Below are positions 8,446 to 18,848 of a stretch of 64,000 nt of DNA, one piece after another. The first letter of the stretch is position 1, and every line of letters starts with the position of its first letter. The stretch comes from Neokomagataea anthophila. Lineage in GTDB: Bacteria; Pseudomonadota; Alphaproteobacteria; Acetobacterales; Acetobacteraceae. Below the pieces are notes generated by a model. The model saw nothing but the letters and a program-made list of their open reading frames with translations. It did not search any database and was not told where the DNA came from. The position numbers and the translations under genes are program-made. The stretch covers positions 1 to 64,000 of the forward strand of contig NZ_JAGRQH010000002.1 of NCBI RefSeq assembly GCF_018122595.1, read 5' to 3'.

Positions 8446-9195
8446 ATGAAAAGGCCGATCCTAACCTCCCTCGCCGTTACGGCCGCACTGGCCGTTCTTT
8501 CCCCGCATTGTGCCAACGCACAAGTTGCGGCCAATCTTGACAACCTGCCGCAAGGGCAGAGTATGCCCCCCCCCACCGCACATGCGCCACATAACCCGTT
8601 GCATCACGTCAATGCGGCAGCGACAGCGGCATCTGGCACTCAAGGCGCTCATTCCGCCCCTCCATCACAACACACCAGCCAAACCCGTTCAGCCCTGCCT
8701 AGCGTTCCAACGGCTCCACCACCGCCAGTCATTTTGCCACCTCCATTCGGTGATGTCCCTCTACATCCCCCCGTTGCCGCAGACCCCGTCGTGGCAGCAC
8801 CAAAAGCTGGTAGTTCGGCAGCGTCCCTTTCGGATGGCACCCTTCGCGTTCTCTTCGCCCCCAACAGCGCCGACCTCAACGCAGGCACCATTGCCGCCAT
8901 CACAAACCTTGCTGAGCATTTGAAGACTGCCCCAGACAAACGGGTCATCCTCATGAGCTACGCGGCCCTGCCCGGTGATGATATTTCCATGCCGCGACGC
9001 ATCGCTCTTGCACGCGCTCTCACCGTGCGTTCCCTTCTCGTCAGCCATGGTATCGCCACAACGCGCATTTACCCTCGCGCTCTCGGCCGCCCCGCTTCCA
9101 CAGACACAGCACCGGCTGATCGTCTGGATATTTTAACAGAACCCCATTCAACCCCGGACCAAAATGCGTCCGAATCAAGGACACCAACCCCGTGA
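8446..9195 (+). CDS. Secreted OmpA-like protein, first gene of an envelope motor cluster
   Basis: 249 residues: a signal peptide (MKRPILTSLAVTAALAV, cleavage near AHCANA-QV), a Pro/His/Ala-rich linker to about residue 120, then an OmpA/Pal-like domain (LRVLFAPNSADLNAGTIAAI, RRIALARALTVRSLLVSHGI, RIYPRALGRP). The peptidoglycan-binding Asp/Arg positions are only partly kept (the usual NRRVE block is replaced by ADRLDI). The stop overlaps the GTG start of the TolQ/MotA-like gene by four bases, so these genes are translated together. Precise function unknown. Confidence 0.8.
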   Translation: MKRPILTSLAVTAALAVLSPHCANAQVAANLDNLPQGQSMPPPTAHAPHNPLHHVNAAATAASGTQGAHSAPPSQHTSQTRSALPSVPTAPPPPVILPPPFGDVPLHPPVAADPVVAAPKAGSSAASLSDGTLRVLFAPNSADLNAGTIAAITNLAEHLKTAPDKRVILMSYAALPGDDISMPRRIALARALTVRSLLVSHGIATTRIYPRALGRPASTDTAPADRLDILTEPHSTPDQNASESRTPTP

Positions 9196-10319
9196 CACGA
9201 CCCACCACATTTTTACTACGCATGGGCATTTTCTTGCTGGCGGTCATCGCGCTAGCAGCCTCCATGGCACCCACATTGACCCATGCCTTTGCTGCAAATC
9301 CCAAGCTTGATTCCGTTATTCTCGGCGTCTTAATTCTCGGTATTCTGTGGAATTTGCGCGTCGTTCAGCGCCTCATGCCCGAGGTCAGCTGGGTGGAAAT
9401 GCTGCGCCAATCACGTGCTGGCCTTACTGCTCCCAACCCACCACGCCTCCTTGCCCCTATGGCAAGCATGCTGGCCTCTCGTGGCCGTAGCGACAAACTC
9501 AGCCTTTCCACACAAACCACACAAGCAATGCTCGATAGCCTCTCAGCACGCCTTGATGAGAGCCGCGAAATCTCGCGCTACATGACGCAGTTGCTGATTT
9601 TCCTCGGTTTGCTTGGCACGTTCTACGGCTTGCTGCTCACCGTCAGCTCTATTGCGTCCGTCATCTCTGGCATGTCTGCTGGCAGCGGTGACCTTGATGC
9701 CATGTTCAACCAACTTAAAACAGGCCTCGCCGCACCACTCGCAGGAATGTCTACTGCGTTTTCCGGCTCCATGTTTGGCCTCGCAGGTGCCCTGATCCTC
9801 GGCTTCCTCGACCTCACCGCAGGGCAAGCACAATCACGATTCTTCAATGAATTGGAAGAATGGCTAGCTGGCCTTACACGCGTCAGCGGTGGCAGCGCTG
9901 CCGTCGATACAGACGGCGCGCCAATTCCGGCTTACGTCCAAGCTCTCCTCGAACAAACAGCCGAAAACCTCGAAACACTACAAAATGCTGTTTCACGCGG
10001 TGAAGAAGGGCGCACACGTGAGCTCGAACTGCTCGATGGCCTTCAAGAACGCCTGCGCGGCATGACAGAACTTCTCCGCGCAAACCAACAAATCATGACA
10101 CGCACAGCCGAGACCCAATCGGAACTCGTCACTTATCTCCGTAACCTGCATGGCAACGCTCAAAATGCTCCGCTCGAACGGATCGAAGGACAACTTGCAC
10201 GCCTCAGCGACGATTTGAAGCAAGGCCGTATGCAAACCACCGGTGAACTCCGCAATGACCTGCGCGTCCTTGCCCGCACGATCGCCGCTTCGTCCGGCAA
10301 CACCGTACGACAGGACTAA
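9192..10319 (+). CDS. MotA/TolQ/ExbB-type proton channel subunit
   Basis: 375 residues, GTG start inside the previous stop. It has an N-terminal membrane hairpin (about 10-60), then the MotA/TolQ/ExbB core with the paired helices around LLIFLGLLGTFYGLLLTV and MSTAFSGSMFGLAGALILGF. A cytoplasmic C-terminal tail of about 120 residues follows, rich in Glu, Gln and Leu and probably a coiled coil. The partner is the MotB-like gene 4 bases downstream. No flagellar genes are in view, so a flagellar stator role is unlikely; a cell-envelope motor is inferred. Confidence 0.85.
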   Translation: MTRPTTFLLRMGIFLLAVIALAASMAPTLTHAFAANPKLDSVILGVLILGILWNLRVVQRLMPEVSWVEMLRQSRAGLTAPNPPRLLAPMASMLASRGRSDKLSLSTQTTQAMLDSLSARLDESREISRYMTQLLIFLGLLGTFYGLLLTVSSIASVISGMSAGSGDLDAMFNQLKTGLAAPLAGMSTAFSGSMFGLAGALILGFLDLTAGQAQSRFFNELEEWLAGLTRVSGGSAAVDTDGAPIPAYVQALLEQTAENLETLQNAVSRGEEGRTRELELLDGLQERLRGMTELLRANQQIMTRTAETQSELVTYLRNLHGNAQNAPLERIEGQLARLSDDLKQGRMQTTGELRNDLRVLARTIAASSGNTVRQD

Positions 10320-10323
10320 CCCC

Positions 10324-11325
10324 ATGGCTCGACGCAGACGCGGATCTCATAATGCCCTAGATGCATGGCCCGGCTATGTGGACGCCCTCTCCACATTGCT
10401 CATGGTCGTCACCTTCGTGCTCCTTGTCTTTGTCGTCGGACAGCAATTCCTGTCCGTCTCCCTGACACGACGCGAACACACGCTTGATGCTTTACAAAAG
10501 CAACTCGCTGAACTCTCCCACATGCTTGCCATGACGGAAGATAAAAACCGCACGCTCAACGCAACAGTGGCCAGCCTTGGTGCCGATAAACAACATAACG
10601 AGGCACAACTCACCGCTTTGTCCGCACAACTGGCCACTCTGACCGGACAGTTGCATGATCGTGAGCAAGCTCTCACCAATGCCGACAACGCAGCCAAAAC
10701 ACAAACGAGTAAAATTTCAGACCTTCAAACGCAGATTGACGAACTGACACGCCAACTCCAAGCCATCAGCAACGCACTTGATTTAGAAAAAAAGAACAGC
10801 ACCAGCAAAGACGACCAGATCAAAGACCTCGGCAACCGCCTCAACATTGCCTTGGCCGATAAAGTCAATCAGCTCAAACGCTATCGTTCCGAGTTTTTCG
10901 GGCGCTTGCGTGATTTGCTGAAAGACCAAAAAGGCGTGAATGTCGTCGGTGATCGTTTTGTCTTCCAGTCGGAAATTCTCTTCCCCCAAGGAAGCGCAGA
11001 CCTCACCCCAGCAGGGCGGAAAGAAATCACCACCCTTGCACATACCTTTAAGCAAGTCGCCTCCACCATCCCGACAGACCTGCCTTGGATTCTGCGTGTC
11101 GATGGTCACGCAGACCGTCAACCTATCCACAGCGCCTTTCCCAGCAATTGGGAACTCTCCTCAGAGCGCGCCATCACCGTCGTGAAACTCCTGATCAATG
11201 AAGGCGTGGACCCTCACCATCTCGCCGCAACAGGGTTCTCAGACTACCAACCACTCGACTCAGCAGACACAACAGCCGCCTACGCGCGCAACCGCCGCAT
11301 CGAGTTCCGTCTTACAGATCGCTAA
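10324..11325 (+). CDS. MotB-like stator protein with long coiled coil and OmpA domain
   Basis: 333 residues, start at [10 protein letters not shown] (the longer frame overlaps the upstream gene). A single membrane helix (about 20-42) carries Asp20 in [10 protein letters not shown], the position of the proton-binding Asp of MotB. Residues 50-190 are a Gln/Leu/Asp-rich periplasmic coiled coil. The C-terminal OmpA domain is complete: [44 protein letters not shown] and NRRIEFRL. It should anchor the channel subunit to peptidoglycan. The long coiled coil is unlike MotB or TolR and recalls other rotary motor families. Confidence 0.85.
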   Translation: MARRRRGSHNALDAWPGYVDALSTLLMVVTFVLLVFVVGQQFLSVSLTRREHTLDALQKQLAELSHMLAMTEDKNRTLNATVASLGADKQHNEAQLTALSAQLATLTGQLHDREQALTNADNAAKTQTSKISDLQTQIDELTRQLQAISNALDLEKKNSTSKDDQIKDLGNRLNIALADKVNQLKRYRSEFFGRLRDLLKDQKGVNVVGDRFVFQSEILFPQGSADLTPAGRKEITTLAHTFKQVASTIPTDLPWILRVDGHADRQPIHSAFPSNWELSSERAITVVKLLINEGVDPHHLAATGFSDYQPLDSADTTAAYARNRRIEFRLTDR

Positions 11326-11336
11326 TTTGTAAAACC

Positions 11337-11359
11337 GGCGGGGCCACAACTGCCCCGCC
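11337..11359 (+). terminator. Hairpin after the envelope motor genes
   Basis: Arms GGCGGGGC and GCCCCGCC with a 7-base loop, 12 bases after the stop. There is no clean T run after it, so termination may be weak or Rho-assisted. Confidence 0.5.
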
Positions 11360-11474
11360 CACCACTCCGCAGATAAAAATTCTTCTAGAAGCTACCCTAG
11401 AAAGACCGATTTCCCGGTCAAGTTATGCAAGGTTGAGATTTCCTCCCGGCCCGTTCTGTTCTATGTATGAACGC

Positions 11475-13277
11475 ATGACCGACACCCCTCTCTCCCTGAT
11501 CCGCAATTTCTCCATCATCGCGCATATCGACCACGGGAAATCCACGCTGGCTGACCGCCTCATCCAAGCGTGTGGCGCCCTAACCGAGCGTGAAATGAAA
11601 GCACAGGTCCTCGATTCGATGGAGCTGGAGCAAGAACGCGGCATTACCATTAAGGCGCAGACCGTCCGCCTGACCTACCCGGCTAAAGACGGCAAAATGT
11701 ACACACTAAACCTGATGGACACCCCGGGCCATGTGGACTTCGCGTATGAAGTCAGCCGCTCCCTCGCCGCATGTGAAGGCTCCCTCTTGGTGGTCGATGC
11801 CTCACAAGGCGTAGAAGCGCAAACACTCGCCAATGTGTATCAAGCCATTGACGCCAACCACGAAATCGTCCCTGTCCTTAACAAAATTGACCTCCCCGCC
11901 GCAGAGCCGGAGCGCGTGCGCGCACAGATTGAAGAAGTTGTCGGTATTCCAGCCGATGACGCCGTAGAAATCAGCGCCAAAACTGGCATCAACATCGAAG
12001 GCGTACTGGAAGCGCTGGTGCAGCGCCTCCCCGCCCCACAAGGCGACCGTGATGCACCCCTTCAAGCCCTTCTGGTGGATAGCTGGTACGACCCTTACCT
12101 CGGCGTTATCATCCTGATCCGCGTCATGAATGGTACAGTCCGCAAGGGCGACCGCATCCGCATGATGCAGGCTGGTTCCACATACCACGTTGATCAAGTC
12201 GGTGTTTTCTTACCGAAAATGACCAACGTCGCAGAGCTTGGCCCAGGCGAAATGGGCTACATTAACGCCGCAATCAAAACCGTTGCAGACGTAGCCGTTG
12301 GTGATACCGTCACCCTCGACCGCCGCCCCGCTGAAAAGGCTCTCGCCGGGTTTAAGCCATCCATCCCCGTTGTATGGTGTGGCCTCTTCCCTATTGATGC
12401 TGACGACTTTGACAAATTGCGGGAGAGCTTGGGCAAACTGCGCCTGAACGACGCCTCTTTCCACTTCGAAGCCGAAAGCTCCGCCGCCCTCGGCTTTGGT
12501 TTCCGCTGTGGCTTCCTTGGGCTGCTGCACTTGGAAATCATCCAAGAGCGTCTGTCACGTGAGTTCAACCTCGACCTCATCGCGACTGCACCGTCCGTTG
12601 TATACAAAATGACACTGGCCAACGGCGAAGAAGTCGAGCTGCATAACCCGGCGGACATGCCAGACACCACGCAGATTGCTAAAATTGAAGAGCCGTGGAT
12701 TAAAGCCACCATCTTGGTGCAAGACGAATATCTCGGCGCCGTGCTTACACTTTGCTCAGAACGTCGCGGTATCCAGCTTGATCTCACCTATGTCGGCAAC
12801 CGCGCCATGGCCGTCTATCGCCTACCACTCAACGAAGTGGTGTTTGACTTCTATGACCGCCTAAAGTCCCTCACACGTGGCTACGCATCCTTCGATTATC
12901 AGGTTGATAATTATGAAGAGAGCGACCTTGTGCGTATCTCTATTCTGGTCAACCATGAACCGGTCGACGCACTTGCCTTCGTTGCACACCGTACGGTCGC
13001 AGAATCACGTGGCCGCTCCATCTGTACTAAATTGAAAGACTTGATCCCCAAACAACTTTTCAAAATCGCCATTCAAGCCGCGATTGGCTCCAAAGTCATT
13101 GCCCGTGAAACCATCGGCGCTTTGTCTAAGGACGTAACCGCAAAATGTTATGGTGGTGATATTTCACGTAAGCGCAAATTGCTCGACAAACAAAAAGAAG
13201 GCAAAAAGCGCATGCGACAATTCGGTAAAGTCGAAATCCCACAAAGTGCTTTCCTTGCAGCCCTGAAAATGGATTAA
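11475..13277 (+). CDS. lepA: Elongation factor 4 (LepA)
   Basis: 600 residues, the usual LepA length when started at [10 protein letters not shown]; in-frame ATGs 4 and 14 codons upstream exist. The GTPase motifs are [10 protein letters not shown] near the N-terminus, then [14 protein letters not shown] and NKIDLP. The C-terminal LepA-specific domain ends [16 protein letters not shown]4 back-translocates or remodels stalled ribosomes. The downstream glycosyltransferase gene starts 9 bases later. Confidence 0.97.
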   Translation: MTDTPLSLIRNFSIIAHIDHGKSTLADRLIQACGALTEREMKAQVLDSMELEQERGITIKAQTVRLTYPAKDGKMYTLNLMDTPGHVDFAYEVSRSLAACEGSLLVVDASQGVEAQTLANVYQAIDANHEIVPVLNKIDLPAAEPERVRAQIEEVVGIPADDAVEISAKTGINIEGVLEALVQRLPAPQGDRDAPLQALLVDSWYDPYLGVIILIRVMNGTVRKGDRIRMMQAGSTYHVDQVGVFLPKMTNVAELGPGEMGYINAAIKTVADVAVGDTVTLDRRPAEKALAGFKPSIPVVWCGLFPIDADDFDKLRESLGKLRLNDASFHFEAESSAALGFGFRCGFLGLLHLEIIQERLSREFNLDLIATAPSVVYKMTLANGEEVELHNPADMPDTTQIAKIEEPWIKATILVQDEYLGAVLTLCSERRGIQLDLTYVGNRAMAVYRLPLNEVVFDFYDRLKSLTRGYASFDYQVDNYEESDLVRISILVNHEPVDALAFVAHRTVAESRGRSICTKLKDLIPKQLFKIAIQAAIGSKVIARETIGALSKDVTAKCYGGDISRKRKLLDKQKEGKKRMRQFGKVEIPQSAFLAALKMD

Positions 13278-13285
13278 CGCCCATT

Positions 13286-14680
13286 ATGCTCCGCACAGCC
13301 GCCATTCTTTTTGTTCGCAATGACCTTGAAACTTTAGGATGGTGGCTCGCCCATCATGCGGCACTGGGGTTTTCTACACTCATCGTCTGTGACGATCACT
13401 CAACCGATGGAACAGCAGCCTTACTCGAAAGCGCTGCTGCCTTCCACGACATCCGCGTCTATACCTCTGATAGTAGCGTCACCTCCCCATCAGAGCGCCG
13501 CCAGAAATTCAAGCGCACCGTCATACAAGACGCCGAAGGTGAGTTTGATTGGCTGCTCTTCCTTGCCGTGGATGAATTTTTATACCTTGAACAAGCTGCC
13601 ACGCTTGAAGAGTTCTTAACAGAACACCCGACCCCTCCGGCTCTGCATTGGTGTATTTTCGGCTCCAATGGCCATCATACTGGCGCCCCCTTCGCTCCAA
13701 TAGAGCGCTTCACACGCCATGCACCACTCGACTTCCCAGATCACCGCATCACACGTCGTTTTATCGAGCCTGACACAAAAGCTGCCTTGCCTGATCCGCT
13801 CTCGTCCACCCGTGCTCTACCCAATTGGGACCATGGTCGCATTCTTCACTTTGCTTGTGGAGATCAGGAGCATTTTCAAAAGCGCATGGGCAGCACCACA
13901 GCCCTTACAGAAGACCATACCCAGGCATGGGAACATTTCAATCAAAACGCAGAGGAATGGAACGGCGCCCAAAAATCACTCCCTCGTACACGCGTAGTAC
14001 ACGCCGCAATTGATCAGGCAAGATTAGCAGAACTCCATTGCCGCTTAACGCAAGCCATCATCAACGATCCCGCAGAACTCGCGGAACGTCTCAATATTAC
14101 GCTCCCACAAGAGACCGCTATCCCTGCATCGGCCCAACATTTCGCGATCGGAAAAACGGCGCGCTTAATCCTCAATACCGCAACAAATACCCTCCAAGGC
14201 GTCCCAACAGAACTCTTAGAGCGCGATCGGCATATCCCGCTCATCCTATCCGTCGAAAAGCCCTCTCCTGACACGGGTATTGCGCCAGCACTCCTCACGA
14301 CTGAGCGCCCGAATAATCGGGCTTTTCTCTCTATTGAAGGCGTAGCATCTCTGCTGGCACACATCCCGCTCTCCATAGATACACGGGAACGAAAAATCAT
14401 TTCTCCCGTAACAAATACCCCCGTGGTATTCCCGCTGGCTGAACAAAGCCTGACGAAAGTCCACCCCCCAGCAGAATACACACAACGCCTCACCGCTTAT
14501 CATGAACTCACAGCCCATGGGCACACTCTTTCAGCTCTTCTCTACGGCCTTACTCACCAAGATATTGTTGATGCTAGTGCTCTAGGCTGCGCCATAGCTC
14601 TTCTCCCCCCTCAAGAAGCAGCGCGCCTATCAGAAGCTTTTCCCGGCCTCATCCCGGCAAGCGTTATGCCTGCCCACTAA
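13286..14680 (+). CDS. Glycosyltransferase family 2-like protein
   Basis: 464 residues. The N-terminal 250 resemble bacterial GT2/GT92-like enzymes that begin with VRNDLETLGWWLAHHAALGF and carry a DDHSTDGT nucleotide-binding segment. A metal-binding DED-type motif is present as AVDEFLYL near residue 93. The rest (260-464) is not recognised and may be a second domain specific to this lineage. The acceptor is unknown; a surface polysaccharide role is inferred. Its stop overlaps that of the convergent heme oxygenase gene by four bases. Confidence 0.75.
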   Translation: MLRTAAILFVRNDLETLGWWLAHHAALGFSTLIVCDDHSTDGTAALLESAAAFHDIRVYTSDSSVTSPSERRQKFKRTVIQDAEGEFDWLLFLAVDEFLYLEQAATLEEFLTEHPTPPALHWCIFGSNGHHTGAPFAPIERFTRHAPLDFPDHRITRRFIEPDTKAALPDPLSSTRALPNWDHGRILHFACGDQEHFQKRMGSTTALTEDHTQAWEHFNQNAEEWNGAQKSLPRTRVVHAAIDQARLAELHCRLTQAIINDPAELAERLNITLPQETAIPASAQHFAIGKTARLILNTATNTLQGVPTELLERDRHIPLILSVEKPSPDTGIAPALLTTERPNNRAFLSIEGVASLLAHIPLSIDTRERKIISPVTNTPVVFPLAEQSLTKVHPPAEYTQRLTAYHELTAHGHTLSALLYGLTHQDIVDASALGCAIALLPPQEAARLSEAFPGLIPASVMPAH

Positions 14681-15222
14681 GCCACGCGCCTCCCCGACAC
14701 AGCAAAAAGTGTAAATGCCTGTCGAGCACCCGCCAACACATCCGCTCGATAGGCCCCATCGCCCTCCGTCAAAGCACCACGCAGGGTCTGCAAAAACTGC
14801 GGCCAAGCACCCGCTTGATGCCCACTCGATAAATACGCCTGAGGAAGATCAACCGGCACGCGCGCCGCAAGAACACGCCCCCCTAGCTTTGAGCCTTCCA
14901 ATACATAATGCACCCCCATCGCGTAACCATCACGCTCCATCGGGTGCCACACTATTTCAGACGGCATATCGTGCCCTAACGCACAAATATCGCTTGCCAA
15001 AGCTGAAGCCCGCCATACCGTACCTGCCGCCATGACACGCGTTTTTAGCCACCGCTCCAAAACAGGAACGACCCGCGCATGTGCACATAAAAATGCGCCG
15101 TAATCCTCTGGGTCTTGCAGATCAAAGCGCGAAAAAACCTGATCCACTCCGTCATGCTCCGTACGGCACGCTTTGCGCAACTCCGTTAAAAAATCATCTG
15201 AATGAACACGTCTCTCCGCCAT
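14677..15222 (-). CDS. Biliverdin-producing heme oxygenase
   Basis: A 181-residue protein (start at MAERRVHSDD; an upstream start at 15267 would add 15 residues). It fits the bacterial heme oxygenase family: the proximal-His region is RTEHDGVDQVF and the distal helix is seen in the Gly-rich YVLEGSKLGGRVLA. It opens heme to biliverdin, CO and iron. No phytochrome gene is nearby, so iron recovery is more likely than pigment supply, which is inference. Confidence 0.78.
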   Translation of the reverse strand: MAERRVHSDDFLTELRKACRTEHDGVDQVFSRFDLQDPEDYGAFLCAHARVVPVLERWLKTRVMAAGTVWRASALASDICALGHDMPSEIVWHPMERDGYAMGVHYVLEGSKLGGRVLAARVPVDLPQAYLSSGHQAGAWPQFLQTLRGALTEGDGAYRADVLAGARQAFTLFAVSGRRVA

Positions 15223-15338
15223 CGAAACCGCCTTAACCTTCTCACATACCGCCCAAGAACGGCGCATCTCTCAGCACTATTCTGCGTTAAACACTCAACA
15301 ATTATATCAATACAGAATGCTGCACGGAGCAGGCGCGC

Positions 15339-17378
15339 ATGACAACCCCACCAACCACACCTCCCACCCAGCGCAAACGACGCCCGCTCCGCACAGCCTT
15401 ATCCTATAGTGCTGCCGCCTTCAGCCTTGGCATCATCGCGCTTATTACTCTGTGGCAGTGGGACTGGTTTGTCCCCCTGATTAATCGTCAGGCAACAGCA
15501 GCCCTACATCGCCCAGCGAGCATTACACATCTTCATGTCTCACTTGGCCTCAAAACCAGCGTAACCGTTGATGGCCTGCGCGTCGGCCAGCCCGCAGGCT
15601 TTGAGCATGAGAAACAAGACTTTGCCTCCGCGGCCTCTCTTACCGTGAAGTTCGACGTCTGGCGCTATATCACCAAACAAGGCCTTTTCATTCCCGTCAT
15701 CCGGGTCGAGACCCCTCAAGGGGACATCGTATCCCTCTTAAACGGCCATAATAATTACAGCTTCGATGATCATTCATCCAAAGCCCAAACAACCTCTAGC
15801 TCTTCAAAAACAGAACTTCCTCATTTTAACGAAATTACCATTCATCACGCCGATATCCGCATTGCACTCGCCAAACTCAAAACCGATATGCACCTCCGCA
15901 TCCACACAACAGAACCTGACGGCAAAACACCGGGCTCCATCACGTTGGATATCAACGGCCGTTACGCACAAGCCCCCATTACAGGACATCTCGTCGGCGG
16001 TGCACTCCTCTCTCTCGCAAGCCACACCACGCCCTACCCCATCGATGGCAAGCTCGAAAACGGCCCAACTTACATCACCCTGCGCGGCACCGTTGATGAC
16101 CCAACAGCCTTCAAAGGCACCCATCTAGCTCTTCATTTTGCCGGGCCAGATATGGCGCTCTTATACGCACTCACGGGCGTCCCCATTCCACACACACCCG
16201 CCTATAATGTCACCGGAAACCTCGGATATTCTCAATCCTCTATTCGCTTTGACGAGTTTGAAGGACGCATGGGTTCATCCGATATCGGCGGAGACATCCA
16301 TGTCGACCCACACCAAAAACCCATTTATGTTGAATCCCATTTACACTCACGCAACGTAGATTTAGCCGATCTTGGCGGCTTTATCGGCGCAAAAACCGGT
16401 ACCGCTCCACCCGCCCCTAAAAACAGCACGGCAATCCTTCCTACGGATAAAATTGACGTTCCAAAACTTAACGCAGCCAATGCCTTGCTCACATATCACG
16501 GCAACCATATCGAAAATAAAAACTGGCCCTTGGACAATATTGATACGGCCTTCACGGTGCATAATGGCGCCATCACACTCGACCACCTCACCTTTGCCAC
16601 TGCCACCGGCCATATCAGCGCCGCCGCCAAACTTGACCCCGCAACAGCACAACAATTTCATACACACGTCCAGCTTGACGTCTCACGCTTGCCGCTCTCA
16701 CGCGTCATGAAACCCTCAAATATGTTCCAAGGTCAGGGTACCATCGGTGGGCACGTCACCCTCACCTCTACAGGCAACTCCGTCGCCACCCTTGTCGCCA
16801 ATGGCAGCGGTGGCATCACACTTGTTCTAGACCGAGGGGGGAACATCACCGCCCTCTTACCGGACCTACTCGGCCTCAAACTTGGCGCCGCAGTCCTCTC
16901 AGCTCTTGGCATCCCTGATCGTTCGAAATTGGATTGCCTCGTCGCCGATATGCCGCTTGAAAATGGTATTTTAAAAACACGCTCCCTACTCCTACAAACA
17001 GGCACCACCCGCACGACCGGCAATGGCAGCATCAATTTCCGCAATGATACGCTAGATTACGCCATGACCACGCGCGCCGTGCACCCACAAATCTTGTCCC
17101 TACCCGGCGCCATTCATATCAGCGGCCCCATTGCTTCCCCCACCATTCTACCCGGTGCGGAGCTTGTGGGCCGTGTCGCTGCCACGATTGGCCTTGGCAT
17201 CCTCTTCCCTCCCGCAGCGCTTCTACCCACCATTCAGTTCGGAGTTGGCGAAGGATCAGCCTGTGAACAAGCTCTCTCAAAAGCAGACAATCACCCCGCA
17301 GCAGGCATTGCTCCCGGCTCCACCACAAGCCCAGCGCCAAAACATGCACAGCACATGAAGCATAAACATCACGCTTAA
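15339..17378 (+). CDS. AsmA-family envelope protein
   Basis: 679 residues with one N-terminal membrane helix (about residues 22-45) and a long periplasmic beta-rich region. The N-terminal AsmA signature (AALHRPASITHLHVSLGLKTSVTVDGLRVGQP) and the C-terminal AsmA-2-like block (GTIGGHVTLTSTGNS, NGSGGITLVLDRG) are present. AsmA-like proteins form groove-shaped bridges that move phospholipid to the outer membrane or affect its assembly. The tail after about 640 is His/Ala-rich and low in complexity. Monocistronic by spacing. Confidence 0.88.
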   Translation: MTTPPTTPPTQRKRRPLRTALSYSAAAFSLGIIALITLWQWDWFVPLINRQATAALHRPASITHLHVSLGLKTSVTVDGLRVGQPAGFEHEKQDFASAASLTVKFDVWRYITKQGLFIPVIRVETPQGDIVSLLNGHNNYSFDDHSSKAQTTSSSSKTELPHFNEITIHHADIRIALAKLKTDMHLRIHTTEPDGKTPGSITLDINGRYAQAPITGHLVGGALLSLASHTTPYPIDGKLENGPTYITLRGTVDDPTAFKGTHLALHFAGPDMALLYALTGVPIPHTPAYNVTGNLGYSQSSIRFDEFEGRMGSSDIGGDIHVDPHQKPIYVESHLHSRNVDLADLGGFIGAKTGTAPPAPKNSTAILPTDKIDVPKLNAANALLTYHGNHIENKNWPLDNIDTAFTVHNGAITLDHLTFATATGHISAAAKLDPATAQQFHTHVQLDVSRLPLSRVMKPSNMFQGQGTIGGHVTLTSTGNSVATLVANGSGGITLVLDRGGNITALLPDLLGLKLGAAVLSALGIPDRSKLDCLVADMPLENGILKTRSLLLQTGTTRTTGNGSINFRNDTLDYAMTTRAVHPQILSLPGAIHISGPIASPTILPGAELVGRVAATIGLGILFPPAALLPTIQFGVGEGSACEQALSKADNHPAAGIAPGSTTSPAPKHAQHMKHKHHA

Positions 17379-17464
17379 CGTTTCTAAAGAGCACCATCTA
17401 TAGCGGTCAGAACTCTTTGCCTTATAATGCCCCAAACGCATTATTCCGCCGGAGTGCCTGACCG

Positions 17465-18796
17465 TTGTTCTCTTTCCTTGACCGTTGGTTCCATATCTCG
17501 GCCCGTGGTTCCACCATCCCGCGTGAGATCATCGCGGGCCTGACCATATTTGGGGCTATGGCCTATATCGTCGCCGTAAACCCCATGATCCTCTCCGGAG
17601 CAGGTCTAGACCGGCACGATATGGTCATGACCACCATTGCGGGCGCCATCGCGGGCACACTTCTCATGGCACTATGGGCGCGCTTGCCAATTGCCCTTGC
17701 CCCCGCCATGAGCAGTAACGTTCTCTTTGCACAAATCATCGTTCAGCAAGCTCATGTACGTCCCAGCACAGCGTTCACCGTCGTGCTGATGAGTGGCCTA
17801 TGCTTCACAGCTCTCTCTGTCAGCCGCGTCCGACAGCGCATTATTCAAGGCTTCCCGCCCAGCATTGTTCTCGGCATCCAAATCGCACTCGGCGCCTTCA
17901 TCGCCCGCATCGGCCTCACAACCGGTGGTATCGCGGCGCCCGGCCCTGAAGGGTTAAGCTTCGGCTCTCTCTCAGACCCATCCGTTCTGCTCTGCCTCTT
18001 TGGCGTCCTACTCTGCGCCCTTCTCACCGTCTTGCGTGTTCCTGCGGGCTTGCTCATCGGCATTATCGTGTTGACGGCACTCGGCCTCATCATAAAAGAT
18101 AAGCACGGCCCTATTACACACTTACCCACCCATATGATGGACTGGCCCCACTACCCAAGCCAAATGTTCCTTCCCTTCGATTTTCATGATTTTTGGAACA
18201 AAATCGCCCTTTTATTACCCATTACACTCTACTTCCTGATCAGCGATTTCTTTGACGCAACCGCCACCCTCATGAGTGTCGCACAACGCGCAGGCCTCAC
18301 CCGCGAAAATGGGAATAATAGCCTCGACCACCGCGCCTTCGCGTCCGATGGCGCCGCCAGTATTATCGGCGCGGGGCTCGGCACATGCACCGTTTCGGCC
18401 TATGTCGAAAGCCTCGCCGGGGTAGAAGCTGGTGGCCGTACAGGCCTCTGCGCGCTCATCGTAGCCGTTTTATTCGGCTTGGCCTCGTTCTTCTGGCCCA
18501 TTATCACCGCCATTCCAGCCATAGCCACAGCCCCCGTCTTAATCCTGGTTGGCCTCAGTATGCTTGGCGCCCTCAATCAACTCCCAACAGAGCCCGCCAA
18601 AGGCCTGCCCCCCATGATCATGCTGCTCATTGCCGCTATCACTGGCAATTTTATGCTCAGCCTAACATGCGGCCTGCTGCTCTATACCGGCATTGCCCTC
18701 GCCCAGCGTGAGTTCAAACGCCTCACCCCCATCGTGCTTGGCCTCGATGCCGCGTTCGTCTTTTATATGATCTTACAATCTCATATTGGCGGTTAA
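17465..18796 (+). CDS. NCS2-family (AzgA-like) nucleobase permease
   Basis: 443 residues with about 12 hydrophobic segments. The N-terminal FLDRWFHISARGSTIPREIIAGLTIFGAMAYIVAVNP matches the AzgA/GhxP-type purine transporters, and the TLYFLISDFFDATATLMSVAQRAG block is the conserved helix 8-9 motif. A TTG start is used (position 17465) with a weak GGAG 10 bases upstream. Likely substrates are adenine, guanine or hypoxanthine; the sequence does not separate them. Confidence 0.9.
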   Translation: MFSFLDRWFHISARGSTIPREIIAGLTIFGAMAYIVAVNPMILSGAGLDRHDMVMTTIAGAIAGTLLMALWARLPIALAPAMSSNVLFAQIIVQQAHVRPSTAFTVVLMSGLCFTALSVSRVRQRIIQGFPPSIVLGIQIALGAFIARIGLTTGGIAAPGPEGLSFGSLSDPSVLLCLFGVLLCALLTVLRVPAGLLIGIIVLTALGLIIKDKHGPITHLPTHMMDWPHYPSQMFLPFDFHDFWNKIALLLPITLYFLISDFFDATATLMSVAQRAGLTRENGNNSLDHRAFASDGAASIIGAGLGTCTVSAYVESLAGVEAGGRTGLCALIVAVLFGLASFFWPIITAIPAIATAPVLILVGLSMLGALNQLPTEPAKGLPPMIMLLIAAITGNFMLSLTCGLLLYTGIALAQREFKRLTPIVLGLDAAFVFYMILQSHIGG

Positions 18797-18848
18797 AATA
18801 CCCGGCCTTTAACGCCTTTTTAAAAGTATTGGGGGCATACTCATTGTT

